This document shows positions 16,622-25,702 of a DNA stretch of 64,000 nt, one piece after another. Each line of letters opens with the position of its first letter. Within the stretch, counting starts at the first letter, position 1. Location: the NCBI GenBank assembly GCA_902557645.1, contig CACEAP010000005.1:74181-138180 (forward strand), in the 5' to 3' direction. This DNA comes from an uncultured SAR86 cluster bacterium. Its GTDB lineage: Bacteria; Pseudomonadota; Gammaproteobacteria; Magnimaribacterales; D2472. A program made the translations under genes and the position numbers. Under the pieces are notes generated by a model, which saw only the letters and a list, made by a program, of their open reading frames with translations, did not search any database and was not told the origin of the DNA.

Positions 16622-18656
16622 TTGGTACCACTTTTTTCTCTTTTTTCACTGACTCAACAGGCTTTAATACTGATTTTTTTGGCTTACTACTCTGTTCAGT
16701 TTTACTAACAGATTTAGTATTGACATCTTTATTAGATTTATTTTCATTAGCTTTAGTAACTTTTTCAGCTTTATTAACCTTTTTATTTCCATTCTTATTA
16801 GGATTTTTTTTATGGTTTTGATTATTTTTTTTATTTGAATTTTGATTCTTCTTTAGAGTTTTATCATTTTTATCTTCAATCATCTCAGCTTTAATTTTTG
16901 TATTCTTTTTCTTATTTAAAGGTTTATTGGTATTTGATGTTTTTACATTTTTATTTATTTTATTTTTTTGATAATTTTTCTTATTTTGTGGACGTTTTCT
17001 TTGTGGTTTCTTTTTAATTTCCTTTTTGTCTTCTAATCCAATAGCTTTCTTTAAGATTTGCATAACTCCAGGACCACTCTTTTTAGGCATTTTGGGTGGA
17101 GTTATTGCATTTACTAATGGCTTCATTCCTTTAGATATATTTTTATCATCTCTCCAATTCATATCTGGAGTAGGGCTATCAGGAGTTAAATTATATGAAT
17201 CTACATTTTTAACATCCGAAGCTTTAATTCTTATAACTTTATAGTATGGTCTTGATTTATATGGATCAGCAATAACAAAAACTCTTGTATTTGAAGATTC
17301 TTCAATTCTTCTTAGTTCATTTCTTTTCTCGTTTAGCAAGAAACTTGCTACATCAGATGGAACAAATGCATGAATTTCTCCAGTATTTTCTTTTATAGAA
17401 TCTTCCGAAATAATTCTTAAAATTGATTGACCTAATGAACGTGGGCCTCTTACAAGAACATGTTCAATATCATAGGTTTCATTAAGAGATGGTCTCAGTC
17501 GTTGACGAGATATTTCAAGTAGACCAAACCTAGATATTCCTGATACTTGAACCCTTGCTCTATCTCCATGTACAGCTTTTCTAAAAGCATTTTCAACTTT
17601 TTCTTGATTAGATTGATCACTCATATCAATAAAATCTATAACTATTAGTCCACCAACGTCACGAAGACGTAATTGTCTTGCAACTTCTTTTGCAGCTTCT
17701 AAATTAGTTTGAAATGCTGTATCTTCAATGTCCTTTCCTTTTGTTGATCTAGCAGAATTTACATCAACAGCAGTCATAGCTTCAGTTGGATCAATTACAA
17801 TAGAACCTCCTGACGGTAGTGAGATTTCTCTTTGAAAAGCTAATTCTATTTGTGACTCTATTTGGTATCTATTAAATAAAGGGATCTCTTCATCATAAAA
17901 TTTTACTTTATCCGCATGATCAGGAATTACAGCATTTATAAATTGTTTTGCTTCATCATAAGTAGGCTTGTCATCAATTAAAATTTCTTCTATGTCGTCT
18001 CTAAAGTAATCTTTTACAACTCTTACTATTAACTTGTCATCTCGGTAAATTAAACTTGGACTAGGAGCATCTGAAGTTGTTTTGCTAATTTCAGTCCATA
18101 AAGCAAGTAAATATGAAAGGTCAAGATTTAATTCTTCAGCACTTCTCCCTAGACCAGCTGTTCTTACAATAGCGCCCATTCCATCTGGTATAGATAAACT
18201 TTTAAGTGACTCTCTAATTTCATCCCTTTCTTCACCACTAATTCTTCTTGATATGCCCCCAGCTCTATCCGAATTAGGGATAAGTACTAAAAATCTACCA
18301 GCTAGAGCAATTTGCGTTGTAAGTGCTGCACCTTTTGTTCCTCTTTCTTCTTTTGTAACTTGAACAATAATTTCTTGATCTTCTTTTAATATGCATATTC
18401 TTTTGCCATCACTATTCTTTTCAAAGAATTCATTTGATAAATCTTTTAATGGAAGAAATCCGTGCCTTTCTGATCCAAAATTTACAAATGCTGCATCAAG
18501 ACTTGATTCAATTCTAGAAACGGTTGCTTTAAATATACTTCCCTTTAATAAAGTTTTATCACTTAGTTCAGTATCTAAATCATATAATTTTGCACCATCA
18601 ACTAAAGCAACTCTCAATTCATTTCCATATGATGAGTTTATTAATATTCTTTTCAT
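16587..18656 (-). CDS. rne: Ribonuclease E
   Basis: A 689-residue endoribonuclease that starts mRNA decay and processes rRNA/tRNA. The S1 domain is at about 36-125; the DNase-I-like catalytic site has TAVDVNSARSTKG (D298) and VIDFIDM (D341). The Zn-link CPxC that joins protomers in E. coli RNase E is missing: the matching segment near 393-410 (ETYDIEHVLVRGPRSLG) has no Cys. The C-terminal half is reduced to about 170 Lys/Asn-rich residues ending RAANDPRYKS, a tail motif (RAxNDPR) shared by many gamma-proteobacterial RNase E proteins. Divergent from rluC, as in E. coli. Confidence 0.93.
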   Translation of the reverse strand: MKRILINSSYGNELRVALVDGAKLYDLDTELSDKTLLKGSIFKATVSRIESSLDAAFVNFGSERHGFLPLKDLSNEFFEKNSDGKRICILKEDQEIIVQVTKEERGTKGAALTTQIALAGRFLVLIPNSDRAGGISRRISGEERDEIRESLKSLSIPDGMGAIVRTAGLGRSAEELNLDLSYLLALWTEISKTTSDAPSPSLIYRDDKLIVRVVKDYFRDDIEEILIDDKPTYDEAKQFINAVIPDHADKVKFYDEEIPLFNRYQIESQIELAFQREISLPSGGSIVIDPTEAMTAVDVNSARSTKGKDIEDTAFQTNLEAAKEVARQLRLRDVGGLIVIDFIDMSDQSNQEKVENAFRKAVHGDRARVQVSGISRFGLLEISRQRLRPSLNETYDIEHVLVRGPRSLGQSILRIISEDSIKENTGEIHAFVPSDVASFLLNEKRNELRRIEESSNTRVFVIADPYKSRPYYKVIRIKASDVKNVDSYNLTPDSPTPDMNWRDDKNISKGMKPLVNAITPPKMPKKSGPGVMQILKKAIGLEDKKEIKKKPQRKRPQNKKNYQKNKINKNVKTSNTNKPLNKKKNTKIKAEMIEDKNDKTLKKNQNSNKKNNQNHKKNPNKNGNKKVNKAEKVTKANENKSNKDVNTKSVSKTEQSSKPKKSVLKPVESVKKEKKVVPTRAANDPRYKS

Positions 18657-18755
18657 TTTTTTCCCTAATATGGGAAAGACCAGCGTCAGTATGCTGAAGT
18701 TATAATTTAATAAGTCTTACTATAATGCTTATTAAATCCACCCAATTTTTGGGTT
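18657..18755 (-). promoter_or_regulatory. Structured 5' leader of rne
   Basis: Several inverted repeats are stacked upstream of rne. Closest to the ATG, UUUCCC (18677-18672) pairs with GGGAAA (18665-18660), burying the only Shine-Dalgarno-like AGGG. Then CAGC/GCTG (18681-18696), an 8-bp repeat TTAATAAG/CTTATTAA (18707-18714, 18728-18735) and ACCCAA/TTGGGT (18740-18745, 18749-18754). In E. coli the rne leader hairpins let RNase E control its own mRNA; a similar role is inferred here. The promoter itself was not located. Confidence 0.5.
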
Positions 18756-18856
18756 TAGGCAAGATCTGTCTTACTCGGTCTTTCTTTATTTACTATTAAT
18801 TGTAAATATAATTGTAAAAATTCGTCTTTAATACAACCATCGTATAGACTTCGTTA

Positions 18857-19780
18857 ATGAGTGTCAAAAATTTAATAGTTGATAAAGATAATGTTAATAG
18901 GCGATTAGATAACTATTTACTTTCAATTTTTAAGGATTTACCACGATCAAAAATTTATAGCATGATTAGAAAAGGCGAAATTAGAGTTAATTCAGGACGT
19001 ACCAAACCACTTTATAAAATAAAAATTAATGACTCAATAAGAATTCCGCCATATTTAAAATTTAATTCAAATAATCAAGAAAATATTTCATCCAAAATAA
19101 TTGATATATTTAAATCAAAACTTTTGTATGAAGATAATAATTATATTATCTTAAATAAGCCCTCAGGTATTGTTGTCCATAGTGGCTCTAATAATAACTA
19201 TGGAGCAATTAATATAATAAGAAGTTTATTTGGTAAAAATGTTGATCTATGTCATAGATTAGATAAAGCAACTTCTGGATGTTTAGTTTTTGCAAAAAAT
19301 AAAACCGCTTTAAGGTTCTTTAATAAAAATTTGGCAATTAGAGACAATAATTTAAAAAAAACTTATATTGCAATTCTTAAAGGAGCTATTAAAAAGGATA
19401 TATTTATAGAATCTAATATAAATACATCAAAAAAAAATTCTATGTTGCATAAAGTTAATATTGATATTTTAAATGGAAAACTCGCTAAGTCATTATTTAG
19501 GCCAATTTTAAAGCTAAATAAATCAACATTAACTGAAATAGATATATATTCTGGAAGAACCCATCAAATCAGAGTCCAAGCTGATTCAATAAATCATAAT
19601 ATAGCTAATGATATAAAATATGGTGATATGGATTTTAATAAATTTATTCAAAAATCACGTATAAAATCTATGGCATTACATGCTAAAACTATTAGTTTTA
19701 AAGATGAATATGATAAATCTATTGATATCGAAGCCCCATTAGAAGAATCTTTTACTGATTTAATAGATTATTTAAATTAA
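18857..19780 (+). CDS. rluC: 23S rRNA pseudouridine synthase RluC
   Basis: A 307-residue RluA-family enzyme: N-terminal S4 RNA-binding domain (RRLDNYLLSIFKDLPRSKIYSMIRKGEIRVN), then the catalytic domain with YIILNKPSGIVVHSG and LCHRLDKATSGCLVFAK, where Asp136 of HRLD is the nucleophile, and the closing GRTHQIRVQ. RluC isomerises uridines in 23S rRNA. Head-to-head with rne and upstream of rpmF, as in enteric bacteria, which supports RluC over RluD. Complete length. Confidence 0.93.
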   Translation: MSVKNLIVDKDNVNRRLDNYLLSIFKDLPRSKIYSMIRKGEIRVNSGRTKPLYKIKINDSIRIPPYLKFNSNNQENISSKIIDIFKSKLLYEDNNYIILNKPSGIVVHSGSNNNYGAINIIRSLFGKNVDLCHRLDKATSGCLVFAKNKTALRFFNKNLAIRDNNLKKTYIAILKGAIKKDIFIESNINTSKKNSMLHKVNIDILNGKLAKSLFRPILKLNKSTLTEIDIYSGRTHQIRVQADSINHNIANDIKYGDMDFNKFIQKSRIKSMALHAKTISFKDEYDKSIDIEAPLEESFTDLIDYLN

Positions 19781-19838
19781 TATATAACTACACAAATTGT
19801 TTGTAGTTTGTTAGGATACGTTTTTTTTAAGGTAGCAA

Positions 19839-20048
19839 ATGGCAGTTCAAAAAAGCAAAGTTACTAGATCTAGAAGAGGTATGAGACGCTCTCATGACGC
19901 TCTTAAAGCATCTACGTTATCAACTGATCAAGTTTCAGGAGAAAGGCATGTTCGTCATCAAATGACTAGTGATGGCTTTTATAAAGGTAGACTGATTAAA
20001 GATCTAAGAAAACCTATCAAGGAAGACGAAAATCAGTTAGAGGAATAG
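19839..20048 (+). CDS. rpmF: 50S ribosomal protein L32
   Basis: A 69-residue basic protein beginning [20 protein letters not shown], the universal L32 start, with [15 protein letters not shown]. The zinc-binding cysteines seen in some L32 proteins are absent, as in most gamma-proteobacteria. It is about ten residues longer than E. coli L32 because of an acidic tail (KEDENQLEE). It heads the fatty-acid cluster; AAGGT precedes the ATG. fabD begins 3 nt after its stop, where plsX and fabH would normally sit. Confidence 0.95.
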   Translation: MAVQKSKVTRSRRGMRRSHDALKASTLSTDQVSGERHVRHQMTSDGFYKGRLIKDLRKPIKEDENQLEE

Positions 20049-20051
20049 TTC

Positions 20052-20972
20052 ATGGCTAAGGAAATTTCCTTACTATTTCCTGGACAAGGTTCACAGTTCA
20101 CTGGGATGTTAACCCAGGATTTAATCTCATCATATAAAGATATTATTGAAGAAGCTTCAGATCTGCTAGAAATAGATTTTATTTCATTAATAAATGATGA
20201 ATCTGACAATAAGTTAAATCAAACCTCCTACACACAACCTGCTTTATTGCTGACATCTTATTTAACTTTTTTAAGATTTCAGACATTAACTAATATAAAA
20301 CCTATCATAATGGCCGGCCATTCACTTGGTGAATATTCAGCTTTAGTTGCATCTAATTCAATAGATTTTTATGACGCTTTAAAAATAGTTAGAAAAAGAG
20401 GTCTTCTTATGGAAGCTGCACCAAGTGGATTAATGGCAGCAATAATGGGCATTGATTCAAATATTTTAAGAGCAATATGTATGAAAGAAGATGGTATTAA
20501 TAACAAAGTTGTTTCATGTGCAAACCTAAACTCACCATTGCAAACAGTTATTGCTGGATCAGATTCATCTGTAAAAAATGTTTGCAACCTAGCAAAAGAA
20601 GCTGGAGCAAAAAGAACAATTATTTTAAATGTTAGTGTAGCTTCACATTGCAAATTAATGGATGAGTCTTCTAAGTTATTTGCTAAATATTTAGAAGATA
20701 TAAATATAGACATGCCTTCATCAAAAGTGATACATAATTTTTCAGCCAAGGCTGCAGATGACCCGATCATTATTAAGCAAAATTTGATTAATCAATTAAC
20801 AAATTCTGTTAAGTGGGTAGATACTATGAATGAAATAGCTTCAACAAATTCCATTGTTATAGAATGCGGTCCTGGAAAAGTTTTACAAGGTTTAGCTAAG
20901 TCTAATGGTATATCTGATATTCTATCTTTAGGAACTAAGGATTTTGATTCTAAATTAAAAGAGTTGTTATGA
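20052..20972 (+). CDS. fabD: Malonyl-CoA:ACP transacylase
   Basis: A 306-residue acyltransferase starting with LLFPGQGSQFTGM and carrying the nucleophile elbow GHSLGEYSA (Ser about 91) and the catalytic-His region VSVASHCKLM. It loads malonate onto acyl-carrier protein, the first committed transfer of type II fatty acid synthesis. It follows rpmF directly and its stop overlaps the fabG start by 4 nt, so translation is probably coupled. Confidence 0.95.
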   Translation: MAKEISLLFPGQGSQFTGMLTQDLISSYKDIIEEASDLLEIDFISLINDESDNKLNQTSYTQPALLLTSYLTFLRFQTLTNIKPIIMAGHSLGEYSALVASNSIDFYDALKIVRKRGLLMEAAPSGLMAAIMGIDSNILRAICMKEDGINNKVVSCANLNSPLQTVIAGSDSSVKNVCNLAKEAGAKRTIILNVSVASHCKLMDESSKLFAKYLEDINIDMPSSKVIHNFSAKAADDPIIIKQNLINQLTNSVKWVDTMNEIASTNSIVIECGPGKVLQGLAKSNGISDILSLGTKDFDSKLKELL

Positions 20973-21688
20973 ATAAAATAGTATTTATAAGCGGAGCATC
21001 AAAAGGAATTGGCTTGGCTATTGCTAATGCGTTTAATAAAAATGGTTATGATGTTATAGGTACAGCAAGATCAAAATTTACTTTTAGTCCTGAAAATACA
21101 TCAGTTAAGATGCTGCCTATTCAATTAGATATAACATCAAGAGAAAGTGTTAAAAATCTTCCTAATAAACTTAAAGATTTAAATTTAATGCCAAGTATTA
21201 TAATAAATAATGCCGGTATTACATCAGATCAGCTTTTCGTCCGTATGTCTGATGATGATTGGGATAATGTAATAAATACTAACCTTAATGGAGTATTTAA
21301 TATTACAAAAGTATTTATAAAACACTTAATTAAATCTAAATCTGGAAGGATTATTAATATTTCATCTGTATCGGGGTTAATGGGTAATCCTGGACAAGTT
21401 AATTATTCATCTGCAAAAGCTGCTTTAAATGGCTTTACTAAATCTTTAGCAAAAGAGGTTGGTAGTAGAAATATTACAGTTAATTCAATCGCTCCAGGAT
21501 TTATTGAAACCGACATGACTGCCTATTTATCAGACGATGACAAATTAAAATTAATTGATGATATACCATTGAAACAATTTGGCCATGTAAATGATATTGC
21601 TGAGTTAGCAATGTTTCTTGCTGGAGAAAAAGGTGCTTATATAACTGGTCAAACTATATCAGTAGATGGTGGATTATTTATGTATTAA
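20969..21688 (+). CDS. fabG: 3-oxoacyl-ACP reductase
   Basis: A 239-residue short-chain dehydrogenase. The NADPH motif is SGASKGIGLAIA; NNAGIT, catalytic Ser in INISSVSG, and the YSSAKAAL Tyr-x-x-x-Lys pair are all present, along with the C-terminal ITGQTISVDGG. It reduces 3-oxoacyl-ACP in each elongation round. ATG overlaps the fabD stop. It is separated from acpP by a 56-nt gap with a strong inverted repeat. A second, unrelated SDR lies at 25.7-26.5 kb. Confidence 0.95.
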   Translation: MNKIVFISGASKGIGLAIANAFNKNGYDVIGTARSKFTFSPENTSVKMLPIQLDITSRESVKNLPNKLKDLNLMPSIIINNAGITSDQLFVRMSDDDWDNVINTNLNGVFNITKVFIKHLIKSKSGRIINISSVSGLMGNPGQVNYSSAKAALNGFTKSLAKEVGSRNITVNSIAPGFIETDMTAYLSDDDKLKLIDDIPLKQFGHVNDIAELAMFLAGEKGAYITGQTISVDGGLFMY

Positions 21689-21689
21689 T

Positions 21690-21719
21690 TTTTACATCTT
21701 TTGTAATTAAGATGTAAAA
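21690..21719 (+). promoter_or_regulatory. Perfect 11-bp hairpin between fabG and acpP
   Basis: Arms TTTTACATCTT (21690-21700) and AAGATGTAAAA (21709-21719), loop of 8 nt, immediately after the fabG stop and 25 nt before the acpP start. No U-run follows, so it is not a clear intrinsic terminator. It may be a processing or stabilising stem that lets acpP message outlast the upstream transcript, or an operator. The role is inferred. Confidence 0.55.
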
Positions 21720-21744
21720 TATACAAAGTTTATAGGAGTAGCTA

Positions 21745-21975
21745 ATGAGCATTGAAGAGAGAGTTAAGAAAATTGTAAGCGATCAATTAGGTAAAGATGT
21801 TGAAGAAATTCAATCAGATTCATCTTTTGTTGATGATTTAGGAGCAGATTCTTTAGATACAGTAGAGTTGGTTATGGCTCTAGAAGAAGAGTTTGATCTA
21901 GAAATTGCTGATGAAGATGCTGAACAAATTTCTACAGTTAACGAAGCAGTAAACTATATAAATTCAAATTCATAA
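21745..21975 (+). CDS. acpP: Acyl carrier protein
   Basis: A 76-residue acidic four-helix protein. [21 protein letters not shown] holds the Ser in DSL that receives 4'-phosphopantetheine. It carries growing acyl chains to every enzyme of the cluster. AGGAG lies 6 nt before the ATG, one of the better ribosome-binding sites in this window, as expected for an abundant protein. It starts [16 protein letters not shown], matching E. coli closely. Confidence 0.97.
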   Translation: MSIEERVKKIVSDQLGKDVEEIQSDSSFVDDLGADSLDTVELVMALEEEFDLEIADEDAEQISTVNEAVNYINSNS

Positions 21976-21984
21976 AACACCTAC

Positions 21985-23214
21985 ATGAAACTACAAAGAA
22001 GGGTTGTAGTTACTGGATTAGGTTTAATATCACCGTTAGGTAATAATGTAAATTCTTCATGGAAAGCTTGTATTAATGGTAAATCAGGTATTTCTTTTGT
22101 TGATAATAAAATAAAAAATTCACCTGTTTCAATAGGTGGACAGATCACTAACCTAAACATTGAAGCTTATATTGATAAAAAAGATATAAGAAGGCTCGAT
22201 ACATTTATTCAATATGGTGTGGTTGCAGCACAACAAGCAATAAATGATTCTGGTTTAACCGATAGTCATGTTAATTTAGATAGAGTTGGAATAAATTTTG
22301 GAACAGGAATAGGTGGTATTGAGACTATTGAAAACAATCATTTGTCTTATCTTGATAAAGGCTATAGAAAAGTTTCACCTTTTTTTGTTCCTGGCTCAAT
22401 AGCTAATATGACTTCTGGTTTTATATCTATTAAATATGGTCTTAGGGGTCCTAATTTATGCACTGTAACTGCATGCTCATCTGGTAATCATTCGGTCGGT
22501 CAAGCTGCTCGTTCAATAGCTTATGGAGAAGCAGATGCTATGGTTACTGGCGGAAGTGAAATGGCTAGTACTGAATTATCTATCTCTGGATTTATTTCTG
22601 CTAGAGCTTTATCGCTATCAACTGATCCAAAAACAGCAAGTAGACCATGGGATATTGATAGGGATGGTTTTGTTTTATCTGATGGAGCAGGGGCTCTAAT
22701 TTTAGAAGAGCTTAATCATGCAATTAATCGTGGAGCTAATATTTATGGCGAAATTATAGGCTTTGGTATGAGTTCTGATGCGCATCATATGACGGCTCCA
22801 CCTGAAAATGGATCAGGAGCTGCACTATCAATGAAAAATGCTATCGATGATGCAGAATTAAATCCTAATGACATTGATTATATTAACGCACATGGAACAT
22901 CAACACCTTTAGGTGATATTGCTGAAGCTAAGGCAATAATCAATGTTTTTAATGATAAAAAACCTTCTATAAGTTCGACCAAGTCTATGACAGGCCACAC
23001 TTTAGGAGCAGCTGGAGCTATAGAGTCTATATTTAGCATTTTATCAATTAATAAAGGAATAGTTCCTCCAACAATTAATTTAGATAATCTAGATCCAAAC
23101 TGCATTCTTGATTTTACTCCGCATGAAGCTAAAGATAAAAATATTAAAATTGCTATGAATAATTCATTTGGTTTTGGTGGAACCAATTCAACGCTTATTT
23201 TTAAAAAATATTAA
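21985..23214 (+). CDS. fabF: 3-oxoacyl-ACP synthase II
   Basis: A 409-residue thiolase-fold condensing enzyme. The catalytic triad is visible: Cys164 in TVTACSSGNHSVG, His in YINAHGTSTPLGD and His in SMTGHTLGAAGA; the Gly-rich end is NNSFGFGGTNSTLIF. It elongates acyl-ACP with malonyl-ACP. It lies 9 nt after acpP. Since fabH is absent here, chain initiation must use a FabH encoded elsewhere or another route. The next gene (mltG) follows after 3 nt; the usual pabC between them is missing. Confidence 0.95.
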   Translation: MKLQRRVVVTGLGLISPLGNNVNSSWKACINGKSGISFVDNKIKNSPVSIGGQITNLNIEAYIDKKDIRRLDTFIQYGVVAAQQAINDSGLTDSHVNLDRVGINFGTGIGGIETIENNHLSYLDKGYRKVSPFFVPGSIANMTSGFISIKYGLRGPNLCTVTACSSGNHSVGQAARSIAYGEADAMVTGGSEMASTELSISGFISARALSLSTDPKTASRPWDIDRDGFVLSDGAGALILEELNHAINRGANIYGEIIGFGMSSDAHHMTAPPENGSGAALSMKNAIDDAELNPNDIDYINAHGTSTPLGDIAEAKAIINVFNDKKPSISSTKSMTGHTLGAAGAIESIFSILSINKGIVPPTINLDNLDPNCILDFTPHEAKDKNIKIAMNNSFGFGGTNSTLIFKKY

Positions 23215-23217
23215 TAA

Positions 23218-24177
23218 TTGAAAAAAACAATACTAAAATCTTTCTTTCTGGTATGTATACTAACTATAGCTATTGCTGGTCCTTATTTTAGCTATATCAA
23301 CAAAAAACCATACTCAAGTCTAGATAAAATATTTTTAGAAAAAGGTTTTTCTAATCTACAAAGTATTAAGACTATTCAAGACGAATTATCATATCTGGAT
23401 AATATCTTTTTAAAAATTTTTTTAAAATTAAATAAGAACCCTTATCAATCTGGTGAATATAATATTTATAATAAATCACTAGTTGATATTCATAATATTT
23501 TTATCAATGGAGACATAGTTACCTACGAACTAAAGATTATTCCAGGTATGAACATCTATGATATTAATTCATTGATTGATAAAACCTCATTAATTAATGA
23601 TTGTATAGACCTTAGATGCATTAATAATTCTTTTAATTTTAAAGAGGGCACTATATTTCCAGATACTTATTTTTATAAAAAAGGCATGATGGCATCTGAT
23701 CTGCTAAAACCTGTAAGTAATGATTTAGAAGAATTTATATTAGAAATATTTCAAAAAAAACCTTCTAATAATCCAATTAACAATATAGAACAAGCTTTAA
23801 TACTAGCTTCAATTATTGAAAAAGAAGCTGGAACTGAGAATGAAAAAGATTTGATAGCTTCAGTTTTCTTAAAAAGATTAGCAATAGGTATGAAGCTTCA
23901 AGCTGATCCAACAATAATATATGGGTTGTTACCAAATTTTAATGGGGATATTAAAAAATCTGATATTAGAGATACTAATAATAAATTTAACACTTATGTT
24001 ATTAATGGACTGCCGCCAACACCAATATCTATTGTAAATAAAAAATCTATTAAGGCTGCAATTATGAATGTTCCTGGTGAATATTTATATTTTGTTGCAA
24101 ATAATAATGGTGATCATTATTTCTCAAAAACATATAATGAACACTTAGAGGCTGTTAAACTTTACCAATTAAAATGA
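23218..24177 (+). CDS. mltG: Endolytic murein transglycosylase MltG
   Basis: A 319-residue YceG-family protein with an N-terminal membrane anchor (about residues 5-24). The C-terminal domain has ASIIEKEAGTENEKDLIASVFLKRL (catalytic Glu) and LQADPTIIYGL, then NTYVINGLPPTPISIVNKKSIKAA. It cuts nascent glycan strands in the periplasm and helps set glycan length. It uses a TTG start at 23218, 3 nt after fabF, and no better start is seen upstream. Its stop overlaps the tmk start. Order fabF-mltG-tmk-holB matches E. coli except for the missing pabC. Confidence 0.93.
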   Translation: MKKTILKSFFLVCILTIAIAGPYFSYINKKPYSSLDKIFLEKGFSNLQSIKTIQDELSYLDNIFLKIFLKLNKNPYQSGEYNIYNKSLVDIHNIFINGDIVTYELKIIPGMNIYDINSLIDKTSLINDCIDLRCINNSFNFKEGTIFPDTYFYKKGMMASDLLKPVSNDLEEFILEIFQKKPSNNPINNIEQALILASIIEKEAGTENEKDLIASVFLKRLAIGMKLQADPTIIYGLLPNFNGDIKKSDIRDTNNKFNTYVINGLPPTPISIVNKKSIKAAIMNVPGEYLYFVANNNGDHYFSKTYNEHLEAVKLYQLK

Positions 24178-24773
24178 TGAAAATAATAACATTTGAAGGT
24201 ATTGAGGGTGTAGGTAAGTCAACACAAATTGAGAAGTTGCATAATTATCTAATTGATTCTGGTTTCACATCTTCTGTAGTACGAGAACCTGGTTCAACCC
24301 CTTTTGGAGAAGACATAAGAAATCTTTTATTAAATACTAGTCATGATATTTCTTCTAACGCTGAATTATTATTAATGTTTGCTGCTAGATCTGCGCTTGT
24401 TGATACTTATTTAAAACAACCAAAGACCGATTTTATTTTATGCGATAGATTTTATGATGCTTCAATCGCATATCAGGGATATGGGAGAGGTCTTGATATT
24501 AATTTTATTAGTCAACTCATCAAAGCAATTGATTGCCCTGTACCCAACCTAACATTTGTATTAGATCTAGATCCCATTGATGGTTTTAAAAGAAAATCAA
24601 CAGATAAAATGGATAGAATTGAATCATCAGGCATAGAATTTTTTAATAACGTTAGACGAGGTTACTTGGAACTGGCTAAAAATAACTCTTCACGTATTAA
24701 AGTCATTGATGCCTCGTTGGATGTAAACGATATATCGGATCAGATAATTGCATATATTAAAAAAATTCTATGA
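24174..24773 (+). CDS. tmk: Thymidylate kinase
   Basis: A 199-residue P-loop kinase: ITFEGIEGVGKSTQ (Walker A), VVREPGSTPFGEDIR, the DR(F/Y) motif in LCDRFYDASIAYQGYGRG, and DPIDGFKRKSTDKMDRIE in the lid region. It phosphorylates dTMP to dTDP. Two in-frame ATGs (24174 and 24177) overlap the mltG stop; either could be used. Its stop overlaps the holB start (ATGA). Confidence 0.95.
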   Translation: MMKIITFEGIEGVGKSTQIEKLHNYLIDSGFTSSVVREPGSTPFGEDIRNLLLNTSHDISSNAELLLMFAARSALVDTYLKQPKTDFILCDRFYDASIAYQGYGRGLDINFISQLIKAIDCPVPNLTFVLDLDPIDGFKRKSTDKMDRIESSGIEFFNNVRRGYLELAKNNSSRIKVIDASLDVNDISDQIIAYIKKIL

Positions 24774-25702
24774 TTGGTATTGAAGAATATCCATGGATTA
24801 ATAATATTTATCAAGATATAGATATATCTAATTTACCTCATGCATCAATAATTGAAGGCTCTAAAGGGTTGGGGAAGTTCTTGTTAGCCAAAAAAATAGC
24901 AAATGATATTTTATCTAATAGTTCAAATAAAAGTTCAGAAACTTTAATTTTAAATAACAGCCATCCTGATTTATTTATAAATTCTGATAATACGAAGATC
25001 TTAATTAATGAAATTAGGCAGTTAATAGATTTTTCAAACCTCTCATCTGCTGTATCAAATGCAAAAGTTATAATTTTACAAAATTGTGAAAACATGAATC
25101 TGGAATCTCAAAATGCAATCTTAAAAACTTTAGAAGAACCTCCTGAAAATACTTTTATTATCATGACATCCAGTAAAAGAAAATCATTAAATCAAACCAT
25201 ATATAGCAGATGTAATAAAATTCTTATTAAAGATCTTGATCAAAATCAGGTTACTGATTGGGTTAAGTCGCAAGGTATTGAAGATTTTAATTTTTATGAT
25301 TATCCATCCTATCTTGCTCCTATGGATATTTTAGAAAATATTGAAAATGGCCGAGCAAATGATTATCTAGATCTTACTAATATTTTATTAGATTTTTCTT
25401 TAAATAAATTATCGCCTAATAATACTTTAAAAAAAATTATAGACATCGATTTGCCGCCTGTAGATAAAATTAACTTAATAATAGATTTTTATACAAACCT
25501 CTTAAAATTTAAAGAGTCAAAAACTCTCTATTCTGGTAAATTTATCAACTTAAATAATCTAGATTTTTCAAAAATTCTACTCTCTGATGTAATTGATGAA
25601 TTAAATTCATTAAGAGATATGTTTAATAAGGTTTCAGGGCTTAATGAAACCCACACTCTAAAATTTATAATATTTAAATTAAATACAATTATTAAACAAT
25701 AG
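24770..25702 (+). CDS. holB: DNA polymerase III delta' subunit
   Basis: A 310-residue clamp-loader subunit. It has a P-loop-like EGSKGLGKFLLA, the delta' motif LKTLEEPPENTFIIMTSS, and the SRC sensor in TIYSRCNKI. The zinc-binding cysteines found in E. coli delta' are not apparent. It would load the sliding clamp together with the tau/gamma and delta subunits. It is coupled to tmk by a 4-nt overlap. The 3' end overlaps the convergent SDR gene by 11 nt. pilZ and tatD, which often follow, are absent. Confidence 0.9.
   Translation: MIGIEEYPWINNIYQDIDISNLPHASIIEGSKGLGKFLLAKKIANDILSNSSNKSSETLILNNSHPDLFINSDNTKILINEIRQLIDFSNLSSAVSNAKVIILQNCENMNLESQNAILKTLEEPPENTFIIMTSSKRKSLNQTIYSRCNKILIKDLDQNQVTDWVKSQGIEDFNFYDYPSYLAPMDILENIENGRANDYLDLTNILLDFSLNKLSPNNTLKKIIDIDLPPVDKINLIIDFYTNLLKFKESKTLYSGKFINLNNLDFSKILLSDVIDELNSLRDMFNKVSGLNETHTLKFIIFKLNTIIKQ

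Noticed and set aside
16620-17100. Lys/Asn-rich part of rne as a frameshift or separate gene
   Set aside because: The frame is continuous with the catalytic domain and ends with the RAxNDPR-type C-terminal motif of gamma-proteobacterial RNase E.
19786-19827. Hairpin AACTACA/TGTAGTT followed by a T-run between rluC and rpmF as a terminator
   Set aside because: The T-run begins about 12 nt after the stem, too far for an intrinsic terminator, and rpmF follows at once.
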